A DNA stretch of 12,106 nucleotides, taken from assembly GCA_944391365.1 (NCBI GenBank), contig CALXTH010000141.1, positions 1 to 12,106 of the forward strand, written 5' to 3'. The notes under the pieces were generated by a model that saw only the letters and a program-made list of their open reading frames with translations, searched no databases and was not told the origin of the DNA. The translations under genes and the position numbers were made by a program. Of this stretch, positions 5,667 through 12,106 are shown in pieces (position 1 is the first letter of the stretch; each line of letters starts with the position of its first letter). The stretch comes from an uncultured Alphaproteobacteria bacterium. GTDB lineage: Bacteria > Pseudomonadota > Alphaproteobacteria > RF32 > CAG-239.

Positions 5667-6851
5667 ATGAACGGAATAGAAATTAAAAAAGATGTTTACT
5701 GGGTTGGCGTCAAAGACTGGAACCTGACAGAGTTCCATGGCTATACCACGCCTCACGGCTCAACCTACAACTCTTACCTGCTGATGGATGAAAAAATTAC
5801 GCTGGTCGACGGCGTCAAACATTATCTGGCACATGAACAGATTGAGCGGATTAAAAGCCTGACCGATTTCTCAAAAATTGCTTATATTGTGGTCAATCAT
5901 GTTGAAATGGATCACTCCGGCAGCATTCCGCAGCTGATGAAACTGGCGCCTCAGGCCAAAATCATCACCAATTCGGCCGGAAAAATGGCGCTGGAAGCCC
6001 ATTTTGACACCGAAGGCTGGCAGTATGAAATCATCAAAACCGGCGATACGGTTTCCATCGGTAACCGCATGCTGACATTTATGACCACGCCGATGTTGCA
6101 CTGGCCGGATTCGATGATGACTTATGTTAAGGAAGACAAACTGCTGCTGCCCAATGACGGATTCGGCCAGCACTATTGCAGCAGCGAGCTGTTTTTCAAA
6201 GACGCCGACAAAGATATTGTCCTGCAGGAGGCGCAAAGCTACTTCGCCAATATTCTTTATCCTTATTGTGCTCAGGCTGAAAAAGCTTTGCAAACCGCCG
6301 GTGACCTTGGGCTTGATATTGAGATGATCGCCCCGTCGCACGGTTTGATTTGGTCCGGAAAAGAAGAAGTCAACCTGATTCTGGGGCTCTATGACCGTTG
6401 GGCATCCGGCAAAAATAAAGGCGAGGCAATTATTGTTTACGATTCGATGTGGGGTGCAACCGAAAAACTGGCGGAGGTCGCCATGGGTGTTTTTCAGGAC
6501 GCCGGTATCCCGGTGCGCAAATTCTGCCTGCATATCAAGGACAACTCCGAAATCATTGCTCATTTCCCGGATGCCGAATATATCCTGATCGGCAACCCAA
6601 CCCTGAACAACCAGCTGTTTCCGAGAGTCGCCGGTTTTGTGACCTATATGAAAGGCCTGGCGCCGAAAGACAAAAAAGGCCTGGCATTTGGCTCTTATGG
6701 CTGGAAACCGGGCGTCGTCAATCAGATTCAGGACGTCTTTGAAAACCTGGGCTGGAAGACCGTCGCCCCGTTTGATGAAAAATATACGCCGAAATCAGAT
6801 GTTCTTGACCGCTTCAAAGACCGTGTCAAGGAACTTATCAACCTGAAATAA
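5667..6851 (+). CDS. fprA: Flavodiiron protein (A-type flavoprotein, FprA-like)
   Basis: Cytoplasmic enzyme that reduces O2 to water, or NO to N2O, at a diiron centre fed by FMN. The 394-aa length fits the simple two-domain class. The metallo-beta-lactamase-like half (residues ~1-250) has the diiron ligands His78-x-Glu80-x-Asp82-His83 (HVEMDH), His145 (LHWPDS), Asp164 (NDGFG) and His225 (PSHGLIW). The flavodoxin half (~254-394) begins with IIVYDSMWGATEKLA, the FMN phosphate loop, and has the later flavin-binding loops GNPTLNN and GSYGWKPG. No C-terminal rubredoxin or NADH domain is fused, so a separate electron donor is needed. It is divergent from perR-rbr and belongs to the same oxygen/peroxide defence set. 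Whether O2 or NO is the main substrate cannot be read from sequence. Confidence 0.95.
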   Translation: MNGIEIKKDVYWVGVKDWNLTEFHGYTTPHGSTYNSYLLMDEKITLVDGVKHYLAHEQIERIKSLTDFSKIAYIVVNHVEMDHSGSIPQLMKLAPQAKIITNSAGKMALEAHFDTEGWQYEIIKTGDTVSIGNRMLTFMTTPMLHWPDSMMTYVKEDKLLLPNDGFGQHYCSSELFFKDADKDIVLQEAQSYFANILYPYCAQAEKALQTAGDLGLDIEMIAPSHGLIWSGKEEVNLILGLYDRWASGKNKGEAIIVYDSMWGATEKLAEVAMGVFQDAGIPVRKFCLHIKDNSEIIAHFPDAEYILIGNPTLNNQLFPRVAGFVTYMKGLAPKDKKGLAFGSYGWKPGVVNQIQDVFENLGWKTVAPFDEKYTPKSDVLDRFKDRVKELINLK

Positions 6852-6854
6852 AAT

Positions 6855-6881
6855 AAGGCTCCACATGGAGCCTTTTCTTTT
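6855..6881. terminator. Terminator after fprA, probably bidirectional
   Basis: AAGGCTCC (6855-6862) pairs perfectly with GGAGCCTT (6867-6874) around ACAT, followed by TTCTTTT. An A-rich left flank gives a T-rich tail on the minus strand too, so it can serve the convergent cysteine-rich gene ending at 6892. Confidence 0.8.
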
Positions 6882-6891
6882 GAGTAGAACC

Positions 6892-7617
6892 CTAATAACT
6901 CACCAGCACCGGGCGAACATCAAAGCCGTCATAGTCATAAGTATGACCGCGCGTATGGCCACTAGACATATCAACAATGTAATAATAACCATTGTTGTTA
7001 TAGCTGGTAGATGACCAAAAATACCCACCTGACAAATTTGTTCCACCATTTGCTGATAGTAAGTTGTCAAGTAAAAACTTGTTATTGTACATAGTAACAA
7101 GCTGATCTTTTGTCGGTAATGTTCCTTTCAAATTATCACAGAAACTATAATTTCGGCAGCTGCTTTTTGCCTGGTTCCAAGTCATAGTACCCAGATCTTT
7201 CATCGCCACATAAAAATCTATGTCTCCGGTTTTAACCCCAACAACCTTACCATTACACTTATAAACATCGCCATCAGCTCCATTTAAAACTTCTTTCTTT
7301 TCACATTTCCCGTCTTTCCACTCATAGCCGCCTGCACATGTACATTGAGCATATTTGCCACCGCAGGCGGAGCCTGCGCCACCGGCGTAGCCGGTGCCAG
7401 AACAACTATATTTAAAACCGTTCTCCGTACAAACCGTAGATTCATCTTCAGCACAGAACCATCCGTTGCCAAACGGGCATTTCAGCCCCTTACCAGGACA
7501 CGAACTCTCCGTATATCCAAGCGCCGCACAATCCTGCACCGGAACACATTGTCCCAAAGCCAAAGCAGGAAAACAGGACAAACTCGTCCCTAAGACTAAA
7601 TAAACTTGAAACTTCAT
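6892..7617 (-). CDS. Secreted cysteine-rich repeat protein with DUF1566/Lcl-like C-terminus, copy 2
   Basis: Paralogue of the gene at 2580-3440; 241 aa with the same signal peptide (residues 1-23), almost residue for residue. The start is the MKF methionine, with AAAGGA 8 bases upstream; three more residues would be added by an upstream ATG at 7626. It has 15 cysteines and only one GTGY-x-GG-x(4)-CGGKY unit (residues ~70-105). That unit looks like a hybrid: its first part matches unit 1 and its remainder matches unit 2 of the longer paralogue. The C-terminal half (GTLPT..QL, FWSSTSYNNNG, VDMSSG, VRPVL) is a closer match to the DUF1566/Lcl pattern than copy 1, but differs from copy 1 at many positions. 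Probably exported and disulfide-bonded. The function is unknown. Confidence 0.8.
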   Translation of the reverse strand: MKFQVYLVLGTSLSCFPALALGQCVPVQDCAALGYTESSCPGKGLKCPFGNGWFCAEDESTVCTENGFKYSCSGTGYAGGAGSACGGKYAQCTCAGGYEWKDGKCEKKEVLNGADGDVYKCNGKVVGVKTGDIDFYVAMKDLGTMTWNQAKSSCRNYSFCDNLKGTLPTKDQLVTMYNNKFLLDNLLSANGGTNLSGGYFWSSTSYNNNGYYYIVDMSSGHTRGHTYDYDGFDVRPVLVSY

Positions 7618-7649
7618 GACACACATCCTTTATAACATCACACTAGGAT

Positions 7650-7678
7650 AGTATATCATATTTCAAAATAATTGTAAA
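7650..7678 (-). promoter_or_regulatory. Sigma70-type promoter of cysteine-rich gene, copy 2
   Basis: On the minus strand: TTTACA (7678-7673), 17-base spacer, TATACT (7655-7650), the same hexamers and spacing as in copy 1. The leader to the MKF start is about 25 bases. Confidence 0.7.
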
Positions 7679-7744
7679 TCACAAATTCAACATAAAGACA
7701 AAAAAAATGATGTAAAAAGAAAGGCAGGCTCTTCCAACCTGACA

Positions 7745-7774
7745 AAAAGGTTCAGAATTTTTCCTAAGCCTTTT
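7745..7774. terminator. Terminator-like hairpin, copy 2
   Basis: AAAAGGTT (7745-7752) pairs with AGCCTTTT (7767-7774), including a T·G pair where copy 1 has C-G. No gene obviously reads into it here, so it seems to have come along with the duplicated module. Confidence 0.4.
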
Positions 7775-7784
7775 CTCTGTGACG

Positions 7785-7860
7785 GCACAATCTGAGCATC
7801 GCGCCTTCTTTACCCCAATCAACCAACAGCTAAGAGATGGGGTGAAGCTGCCTCAGCTTC
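7785..7860 (+). repeat. Structured interspersed repeat, unit 3
   Basis: Starts GCACAATCT, continues with ACCCCAATC, AACAGCTAA and GATGGGGT, and ends in the perfect hairpin GAAGCTG-CCT-CAGCTTC (7844-7860). ACCCCA and TGGGGT can also pair, so the right half may fold as a longer stem around the GCTAA core. It corresponds to 3623-3697 and 3718-3794. Confidence 0.6.
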
Positions 7861-7967
7861 CGCCAGCTTGGTTTGTGGATATTGTTGTAATAATCGTTCA
7901 CTAATGGAAAAAAGTGTTTTATTAAAAAGGAAAAGGGGAAGTATTTTTATACAGATTGGGGAATCTA

Positions 7968-9587
7968 GTGAATAATTTTGTTCAAAACATAAAGAATATG
8001 TCACCGGGACGCTTGCTGTCGCTGGCCGGTGTGGTTTTATTTTTGATAAGCTTCTTTGTCTATTTGGCAACCCGCTTCAACAGCGAGGAATACGCCGTCT
8101 TGTATACGGATTTGGAATTGGAAGATGCCAAACAGATTGTTGTCCAGCTGGAGAGCTCCAATGTGAAATATAAGCTGACCAAAAACGGGACGGAAATTCT
8201 GGTCCCGGCAGATAAAGTCAATAAAATGCGGGTTGAGACGGCTGAGCTGGCTCTGGAATCAAAGGGCTCCAACGTCGGGTATGAAATTTTTGACAACAGT
8301 GACGCGCTGGGTTCAACCAATTTTATGCAAAACGTCAATTTAATACGCGCCCTTGAGGGAGAACTGGCCCGTTCGGTGCGCAGCGTTGATAATATTAAAA
8401 GTGCCCGGGTGCACCTGGTTATGCCCAAAAGGGAGATGTTCTCCAAAGAGCAGCAAAAGCCCTCGGCTTCGGTGGTGATAAAAACCGTTGAAGGGCAGCT
8501 GAGCCCGCAAAGCGTGCAGGCCATCCAGAAACTGATAGCCGCTTCGGTGCCAAAGCTTGATGTAAAAGATGTGGCAATCGTTGACAGCGCAGGAAATCTG
8601 TTGACCGCAACTGAAAATAATGAGGTTGTGGCCGCCAATCGTAATGAAAAAATGCGCCTGGAGCAGGAAAGAAAAGTGACGCAAAATGTTCAACGACTGC
8701 TGGAACAGGCAATCGGTATGGGCAAGGTGAGGGCGCAGGTCAATATTGAAATGGATTTTGACCAGATCGTGACAAATGAGGAAATCTATGATCCGGACAG
8801 CCAGGTCGTCAGATCTCAGGCCAGCATGAGCGACAACTCCTCCACCACGGAACAGAATAATCCGGTGACGGTTTCGCAAAACATACCGAACGGGGACAGC
8901 GTCCTCCAGGGAAACGGCAGCCTGACTCAGAACGCCAAATCGGAAGAAACCGTTAATTATGAAATTTCCAAAGTCGTCCGCAACAAGGTCAAAAATATGG
9001 GGACCATCAAGCGGTTGACGGCAGCGGTCGTGGTCGACGGCATTTATGAAAAGAATGAAGAAGGCAAGCGTGTTTACCGCAGCCGGACGGAAGAAGAAAT
9101 GCGCCAGCTGACCGAACTGGTCAAATCGGCAGTCGGATATGACCCGGACCGCGGAGACATGGTTGAAGTCGAAAACATCAGATTCGCCTCGGTCGAGCCG
9201 GAAGTTGAAAAAGTGGAAGAACCGTTCTTCCTCGGGTTCACCAAAGACGAATTGATTCGCATTGCCGAAGGTTTGGGTGTTGCCATTGTCGCGATTTTGG
9301 TTATCGTGCTGGTAATCCGCCCGCTGATTAACAATGCCTTTGAGGTCAATCCCCGCGGAACGGAGTCCAGACTGCTTGGTGAAAATGCTGAAGAAGACAA
9401 CCTGCTGCTGTCAAATTTCCTGGGTGACGAGGGCGAAAGTGTCGATGATATGATCAACATGAGCAAAGTCGATGGACGGATAAAAGTATCGTCACTCAAA
9501 AGAGTCAATGATGTTGTTGAGAAAAATCCTGAAATGGCCGTCAGCATCATCCGCAGCTGGCTCTATCAGAATGACAGCGGCAATTAG
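7968..9587 (+). CDS. fliF: Flagellar MS-ring protein FliF
   Basis: FliF forms the inner-membrane MS ring on which the rotor and export gate are built. With the GTG start at 7968 it is 539 aa, close to the usual length. First membrane segment at residues ~16-35, then the ring-building YscJ/FliF domain (LYTDLELEDAK, NGTEILVPADKV, SARVHLVMPKREMF), a long polar periplasmic part with an Asn/Ser/Gln-rich stretch (~280-325), the second membrane segment at ~432-453, and a cytoplasmic tail whose last ~30 residues (VNDVVEKNPEMAVSIIRSWL) bind FliG. The GTG is preferred because GGGGA precedes it by five bases; a TTG at 7956 would add four residues and has only a distant ribosome site. It leads an operon with fliG ten bases downstream. 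Confidence 0.95.
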   Translation: MNNFVQNIKNMSPGRLLSLAGVVLFLISFFVYLATRFNSEEYAVLYTDLELEDAKQIVVQLESSNVKYKLTKNGTEILVPADKVNKMRVETAELALESKGSNVGYEIFDNSDALGSTNFMQNVNLIRALEGELARSVRSVDNIKSARVHLVMPKREMFSKEQQKPSASVVIKTVEGQLSPQSVQAIQKLIAASVPKLDVKDVAIVDSAGNLLTATENNEVVAANRNEKMRLEQERKVTQNVQRLLEQAIGMGKVRAQVNIEMDFDQIVTNEEIYDPDSQVVRSQASMSDNSSTTEQNNPVTVSQNIPNGDSVLQGNGSLTQNAKSEETVNYEISKVVRNKVKNMGTIKRLTAAVVVDGIYEKNEEGKRVYRSRTEEEMRQLTELVKSAVGYDPDRGDMVEVENIRFASVEPEVEKVEEPFFLGFTKDELIRIAEGLGVAIVAILVIVLVIRPLINNAFEVNPRGTESRLLGENAEEDNLLLSNFLGDEGESVDDMINMSKVDGRIKVSSLKRVNDVVEKNPEMAVSIIRSWLYQNDSGN

Positions 9588-9597
9588 GGGATAAAGA

Positions 9598-10620
9598 ATG
9601 AAGCAAAACGTAATAGATGATTATAATCTTCTTTCCGGCCAGCAAAAGGCGGCCATCCTGATGATGTCACTTGATGAGGACAAAGCCGCGGCCATCTTTG
9701 CGCTGATGGATGATGAGGAAATAAAGGAATTGTCCGTGATTATGGCCAGCCTTGGCAAAGTGAATTCCAATGTTGTCGAACAGCTTTTTGCCGAATTCAG
9801 TGACAAACTGTCCAGTGCCGGCACACTGATCGGAACCTATGAGTCGACTGAACGCCTGCTGTCCAAGGCCATGGACAAAGATCGCGTGGCTTCGATTATG
9901 GAAGAAATCAGAGGTCCGGCCGGCCGTACCATGTGGGATAAGCTCGGCAATGTCAACGAACATGTTCTGGCCAATTACCTGAAAAACGAGTATCCGCAGA
10001 CCATTGCGGTTATCCTGTCAAAAATCAAACCTGAACATGCGGCCAAGGTGATAGCTTTGCTGCCGGAAAACTTCGCAATGGAAATTGTGATGCGCATGCT
10101 GCGGATGGATTCGGTACAAAAAGAAGTTCTGGACGGGCTGGAAAAAACACTGCGTAAAGAGTTTATGAGCAATTTGTCAAAATCCACCCGGAGGGATTCG
10201 CATGAACTCATCGCCGATATTTTCAACTCTTTGGATCGCGGAACCGAAACCCGCTTTATGGATGCGTTGGAAGACCGCAATCCGGAATCGGCCGAACGGG
10301 TCAAATCACTCATGTTTACCTTTGAAGATTTGGTGCGTGTCGATTCGCAGGGTATTCAGATTTTGTTGCGCAATATTGATAAAGATAAGCTGGCCATCGC
10401 GCTGAAAGGGGCATCGGATACCATTAAAGAGCTGTTCTTCAACAATATGTCTTCCCGTGCGGGTAAAATTATCAAAGAAGATATGGAGGCTATGGGGCCT
10501 GTCCGCCTGCGTGACGTTGAAGAAGCCCAGCTGTATATTGTCAACACCACCAAGGAACTGTCTAATGCCGGTGAGATTGTGATCAGTGAGGGCAAAGACA
10601 GCGATGAGATGATTTACTAA
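9598..10620 (+). CDS. fliG: Flagellar motor switch protein FliG
   Basis: FliG couples the MS ring to the stator and transmits torque. The 340-aa length is standard. The N-terminal FliF-binding domain starts LLSGQQKAAILMMSLDED. The middle armadillo domain has the surface motif as E131-YPQ (Tyr in place of the usual His of EHPQ), in NEYPQTIAVILSKIKPEHAA. The C-terminal torque domain has FTFEDLVRVDSQGIQILLRN, then the conserved charged helix around KGASDTIKELFFNNMSSRA. A short acidic tail ends in EMIY. The ribosome site (AGGGGA) overlaps the fliF stop and the gap is ten bases, so the two are very likely translated from one transcript. Confidence 0.97.
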   Translation: MKQNVIDDYNLLSGQQKAAILMMSLDEDKAAAIFALMDDEEIKELSVIMASLGKVNSNVVEQLFAEFSDKLSSAGTLIGTYESTERLLSKAMDKDRVASIMEEIRGPAGRTMWDKLGNVNEHVLANYLKNEYPQTIAVILSKIKPEHAAKVIALLPENFAMEIVMRMLRMDSVQKEVLDGLEKTLRKEFMSNLSKSTRRDSHELIADIFNSLDRGTETRFMDALEDRNPESAERVKSLMFTFEDLVRVDSQGIQILLRNIDKDKLAIALKGASDTIKELFFNNMSSRAGKIIKEDMEAMGPVRLRDVEEAQLYIVNTTKELSNAGEIVISEGKDSDEMIY

Positions 10621-10634
10621 AGGCACGGGCTCAG

Positions 10635-11390
10635 ATGGTGGAATATACCAAATTTATGTTTGATAATTTTGTTCTGGAGGACGAAGACAAACCGGCACCG
10701 GCTGCCGAAGAACCACAGGAAGAAACCGAAGAGCCGGAGTCTGAAAACGAAACCCCCGGATTTCCGGCGGAAGAAAAGGCGGAATTTTTTCCCGAACCGG
10801 AAGAAAATTTCCCGGAGCCGGAACCGGAGATAGAAGTTGAGCCGGAATCGGAAGAACCAAGCTTCAGCGAAGCCGAAGTTGCCCAAAAGGTGCAGGAGGC
10901 GGAAACGCAGGCTTATCAGAAAGGCCTTTCCGAGGCCAGACAGGAAGATGAGCAGAAAACCGGAGAATTATTGTTGAAAATAGATGCGGCCCTGAATACA
11001 ATATTAAAAAATGAAGAAAACATCTGGACACGGACAGAGCAGGGCTTCCGGCGGATGGCGCAGAAGATGTTGACAGAACTGGTGCCCGTGTTGCAGGATG
11101 AACAGGCAGCCGGAATAGTCGGTAAATTTTTGGAAGATAATTTCAAAAACTTTTCCCATGAAGCGAAATTGTCTTTCTATTTTAACCCGGAAGTCATCAT
11201 GCAGGCTCAGGAGCTGTTGTCCCGGCTGGCACACAAAAATGATTTTGAAGGCAAAATCACCCTGCATAAAGATGCCGCCCTGGCCAAAAGCGATTGCCGG
11301 GTAGAATGGGAAAACGGCGGCGTGGAGCACGATAGCGCGGCGCTCCGGAAACAGGCCGAAGAATTATTGGGAACAGATGACACAGAGTAA
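10635..11390 (+). CDS. fliH: Flagellar export regulator FliH with acidic N-terminal extension
   Basis: FliH binds the export ATPase FliI and tethers it to the C-ring during substrate delivery. The product is 251 aa. Residues ~15-85 are extremely rich in Glu and Pro and likely disordered. A helical region follows (~88-150, AEVAQKVQEAETQAYQKGLSEA), then the FliH/HrpE-like C-terminal domain with HEAKLSFYFNPEVI and a final CRVEWENGG segment resembling the 'D-x-R-I-E-W-x-x-G' end of the family. Identity is supported by its place between fliG and fliN, where alphaproteobacteria carry fliH (flbE). The start is the first ATG, 14 bases after fliG; its ribosome site is weak. The E/P-rich stretch is purine-rich low-complexity DNA. 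Confidence 0.85.
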   Translation: MVEYTKFMFDNFVLEDEDKPAPAAEEPQEETEEPESENETPGFPAEEKAEFFPEPEENFPEPEPEIEVEPESEEPSFSEAEVAQKVQEAETQAYQKGLSEARQEDEQKTGELLLKIDAALNTILKNEENIWTRTEQGFRRMAQKMLTELVPVLQDEQAAGIVGKFLEDNFKNFSHEAKLSFYFNPEVIMQAQELLSRLAHKNDFEGKITLHKDAALAKSDCRVEWENGGVEHDSAALRKQAEELLGTDDTE

Positions 11391-11402
11391 TGGAGTAAAA
11401 GA

Positions 11403-11756
11403 ATGAGTGATGACTTAAATTTGGATGAGATGAGCGACAGCCGGCCGGAAACCGACGAACCGGTTCTGAAAAAGGATTCCGGACTTGATAATTTTGATAT
11501 TCCGAGCTCTGCCGCCGATCTTGAGCCGGTTTATGAAATTCCGGTCAAAGTTTCGGCAATTCTTGGCAAAACCCGCATGACCGTCAGTCAGCTCCTGAAA
11601 CTGAACAAAGGAGCGATTATCGAGCTGGATAAAAAAGTCGGCGAAGCAATTGACATTTATGTAAACAACAATCTGGTCGCCCGCGGCGAGGTTGTTGTGG
11701 TTGATGACAAACTGGGCATCACGATGACCGAGGTTGTCAAATCGGCAAATAAATAA
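11403..11756 (+). CDS. fliN: Flagellar motor switch protein FliN
   Basis: C-ring component that dimerizes through a SpoA/SPOA domain and completes the switch complex with FliM. It is 117 aa. The first ~40 residues are acidic and variable, and residues ~42-112 form the SpoA domain: IPVKVSAILGKTRMTVSQLL, the turn KLNKGAIIELDKKVGEAIDI, then YVNNNLVARGEVVVVDDKLGI. GGAG precedes the ATG by seven bases, and the gap to fliH is 12 bases, so it continues the operon. Confidence 0.95.
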   Translation: MSDDLNLDEMSDSRPETDEPVLKKDSGLDNFDIPSSAADLEPVYEIPVKVSAILGKTRMTVSQLLKLNKGAIIELDKKVGEAIDIYVNNNLVARGEVVVVDDKLGITMTEVVKSANK

Positions 11757-11784
11757 AACATTTTTCTGAGAGGTTTTTGAGGCA

Positions 11785-12106
11785 ATGGAATTATTGATAG
11801 TCGGCACATTGAACGGTCAGATAGGAGCCGCGAGCAAAATAGCGCTGGCTCAGGGTGGCCATGTGTCATTGGCCGACGACATTGAGCCGGCGATGGAGGT
11901 TCTGCGCTCCGGAAAAGCAATCGAGCTGGTGATGATTGATGTCCGGCTGGATGTACATAAATTTATTCAAAGCCTTGAAAATGAACGGATTAATGTGCTT
12001 GTCGTTGCCTGCGGTGTGGCAAATGACGCCGGCCTTGCCGTTAAAGCCATTAAGGCCGGAGCAAAGGAATATATTCCTCTGCCGCCGGATGCAGAACTGA
12101 TTGGCG
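11785..12106 (+). CDS. flbD: FlbD-type sigma54-dependent flagellar regulator (3' truncated by window)
   Basis: The 107 visible residues are a degenerate response-regulator receiver domain and agree closely with what I recall of Caulobacter FlbD (start LLIVGTLNGQIGAA, and VACGV...AIKAGAKEYIPLPPDAELI). FlbD activates late flagellar genes with sigma54 and is controlled by FliX rather than by an ordinary kinase. The acidic pair expected after the first strand is missing (VGTLNG), and the conserved lysine near the end is replaced in IPLPP, while an aspartate remains in MIDVRLD. The AAA+ and DNA-binding domains lie beyond the window. GAGAGG is 11 bases before the ATG, and the gap to fliN is 28 bases, so it probably ends the fliF operon as in other alphaproteobacteria. 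Confidence 0.9.
   Translation, partial: MELLIVGTLNGQIGAASKIALAQGGHVSLADDIEPAMEVLRSGKAIELVMIDVRLDVHKFIQSLENERINVLVVACGVANDAGLAVKAIKAGAKEYIPLPPDAELIG

Larger units (their letters stand above)
6892..7860 (-). repeat. Duplicated module, copy 2
   Basis: Direct repeat of 2580-3858 with the same order: gene, promoter, hairpin, structured repeat. It is shorter because the gene has one cysteine unit fewer and because only one structured-repeat unit is present. It separates the defence genes from the fliF operon. Confidence 0.7.
7618..7967. other. 350-bp non-coding region before fliF
   Basis: The left part repeats the upstream region of the first cysteine-rich gene (promoter, hairpin, structured repeat, to 7860). 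The right part, 7861-7967, is the AT-rich leader of the fliF operon. I found no convincing sigma54, CtrA or good sigma70 element in that leader, so the flagellar promoter is not assigned. Confidence 0.55.

Noticed and set aside
5871..6563. 230-aa antisense open frame under fprA
   Set aside because: Shadow of a strongly supported flavodiiron gene, with no ribosome site or recognisable motif. The same holds for antisense frames under fliF and flgE.
6892..7030. Diversity-generating retroelement target (variable C-terminal region)
   Set aside because: The DUF1566-like end is of the kind used as a variable region, but the two copies differ at all base types and in synonymous positions, not mainly at adenines. 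No reverse transcriptase or template repeat is in the window.
2580..7860. Complete composite transposon or integrative element
   Set aside because: No transposase, integrase, paired terminal inverted repeats or attachment site is visible; only directly repeated modules flank the block.
7861..7967. CtrA box (TTAA-N7-TTAA) or sigma54 site before fliF
   Set aside because: Only single TTAA words and no correctly spaced GG/GC pair were found, so no flagellar promoter is claimed.

Overview
The window looks like part of the chromosome of a motile alphaproteobacterium of moderate G+C content. The run fliF-fliG-fliH-fliN followed by an FlbD-type regulator is a characteristic alphaproteobacterial arrangement, and the partial last gene reads very much like the FlbD N-terminus. 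A PerR regulator, a rubrerythrin and a flavodiiron protein suggest an anaerobic or microaerophilic lifestyle, for example an uncultured gut- or host-associated lineage. That last step is inference.

Layout. (1) 2-2484 (+): the C-terminal tail of a probable flagellar hook-capping protein FlgD, then a large hook protein FlgE (736 aa), ended by a terminator whose loop resembles an IS3-family terminus. (2) 2580-3440 (-): a secreted cysteine-rich protein with a DUF1566/Lcl-like C-terminus, its own sigma70-type promoter and, upstream, a 440-bp non-coding stretch with hairpins and a ~76-bp structured repeat. (3) 3884-5545 (-): a PEGA-domain lipoprotein, then rubrerythrin and PerR, the last two in one operon (perR-rbr). 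(4) 5667-6851 (+): a flavodiiron protein divergent from perR, sharing a 121-bp promoter region with a palindromic candidate operator. (5) 6892-7617 (-): a second copy of the cysteine-rich gene, with the same promoter and the same upstream repeat. (6) 7968-12106 (+): fliF, fliG, fliH, fliN and the start of flbD, tightly packed as an operon.

How it works together. FlgD and FlgE build the hook. FliF forms the MS ring, FliG and FliN belong to the rotor/C-ring, FliH serves the export ATPase, and FlbD is a sigma54-type activator of late flagellar genes. The middle block is an oxygen and peroxide defence set: PerR senses peroxide, rubrerythrin reduces H2O2, and the flavodiiron protein reduces O2 or NO.

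The most unusual feature is the architecture. Two directly repeated ~1-kb modules (cysteine-rich gene, promoter, structured repeat) bracket the defence genes and separate two groups of flagellar genes. The duplicated modules carry compact 7-3-7 hairpins, some with compensating base changes in their stems. A tandem pair of the same geometry also occurs inside the cysteine-rich coding sequences.
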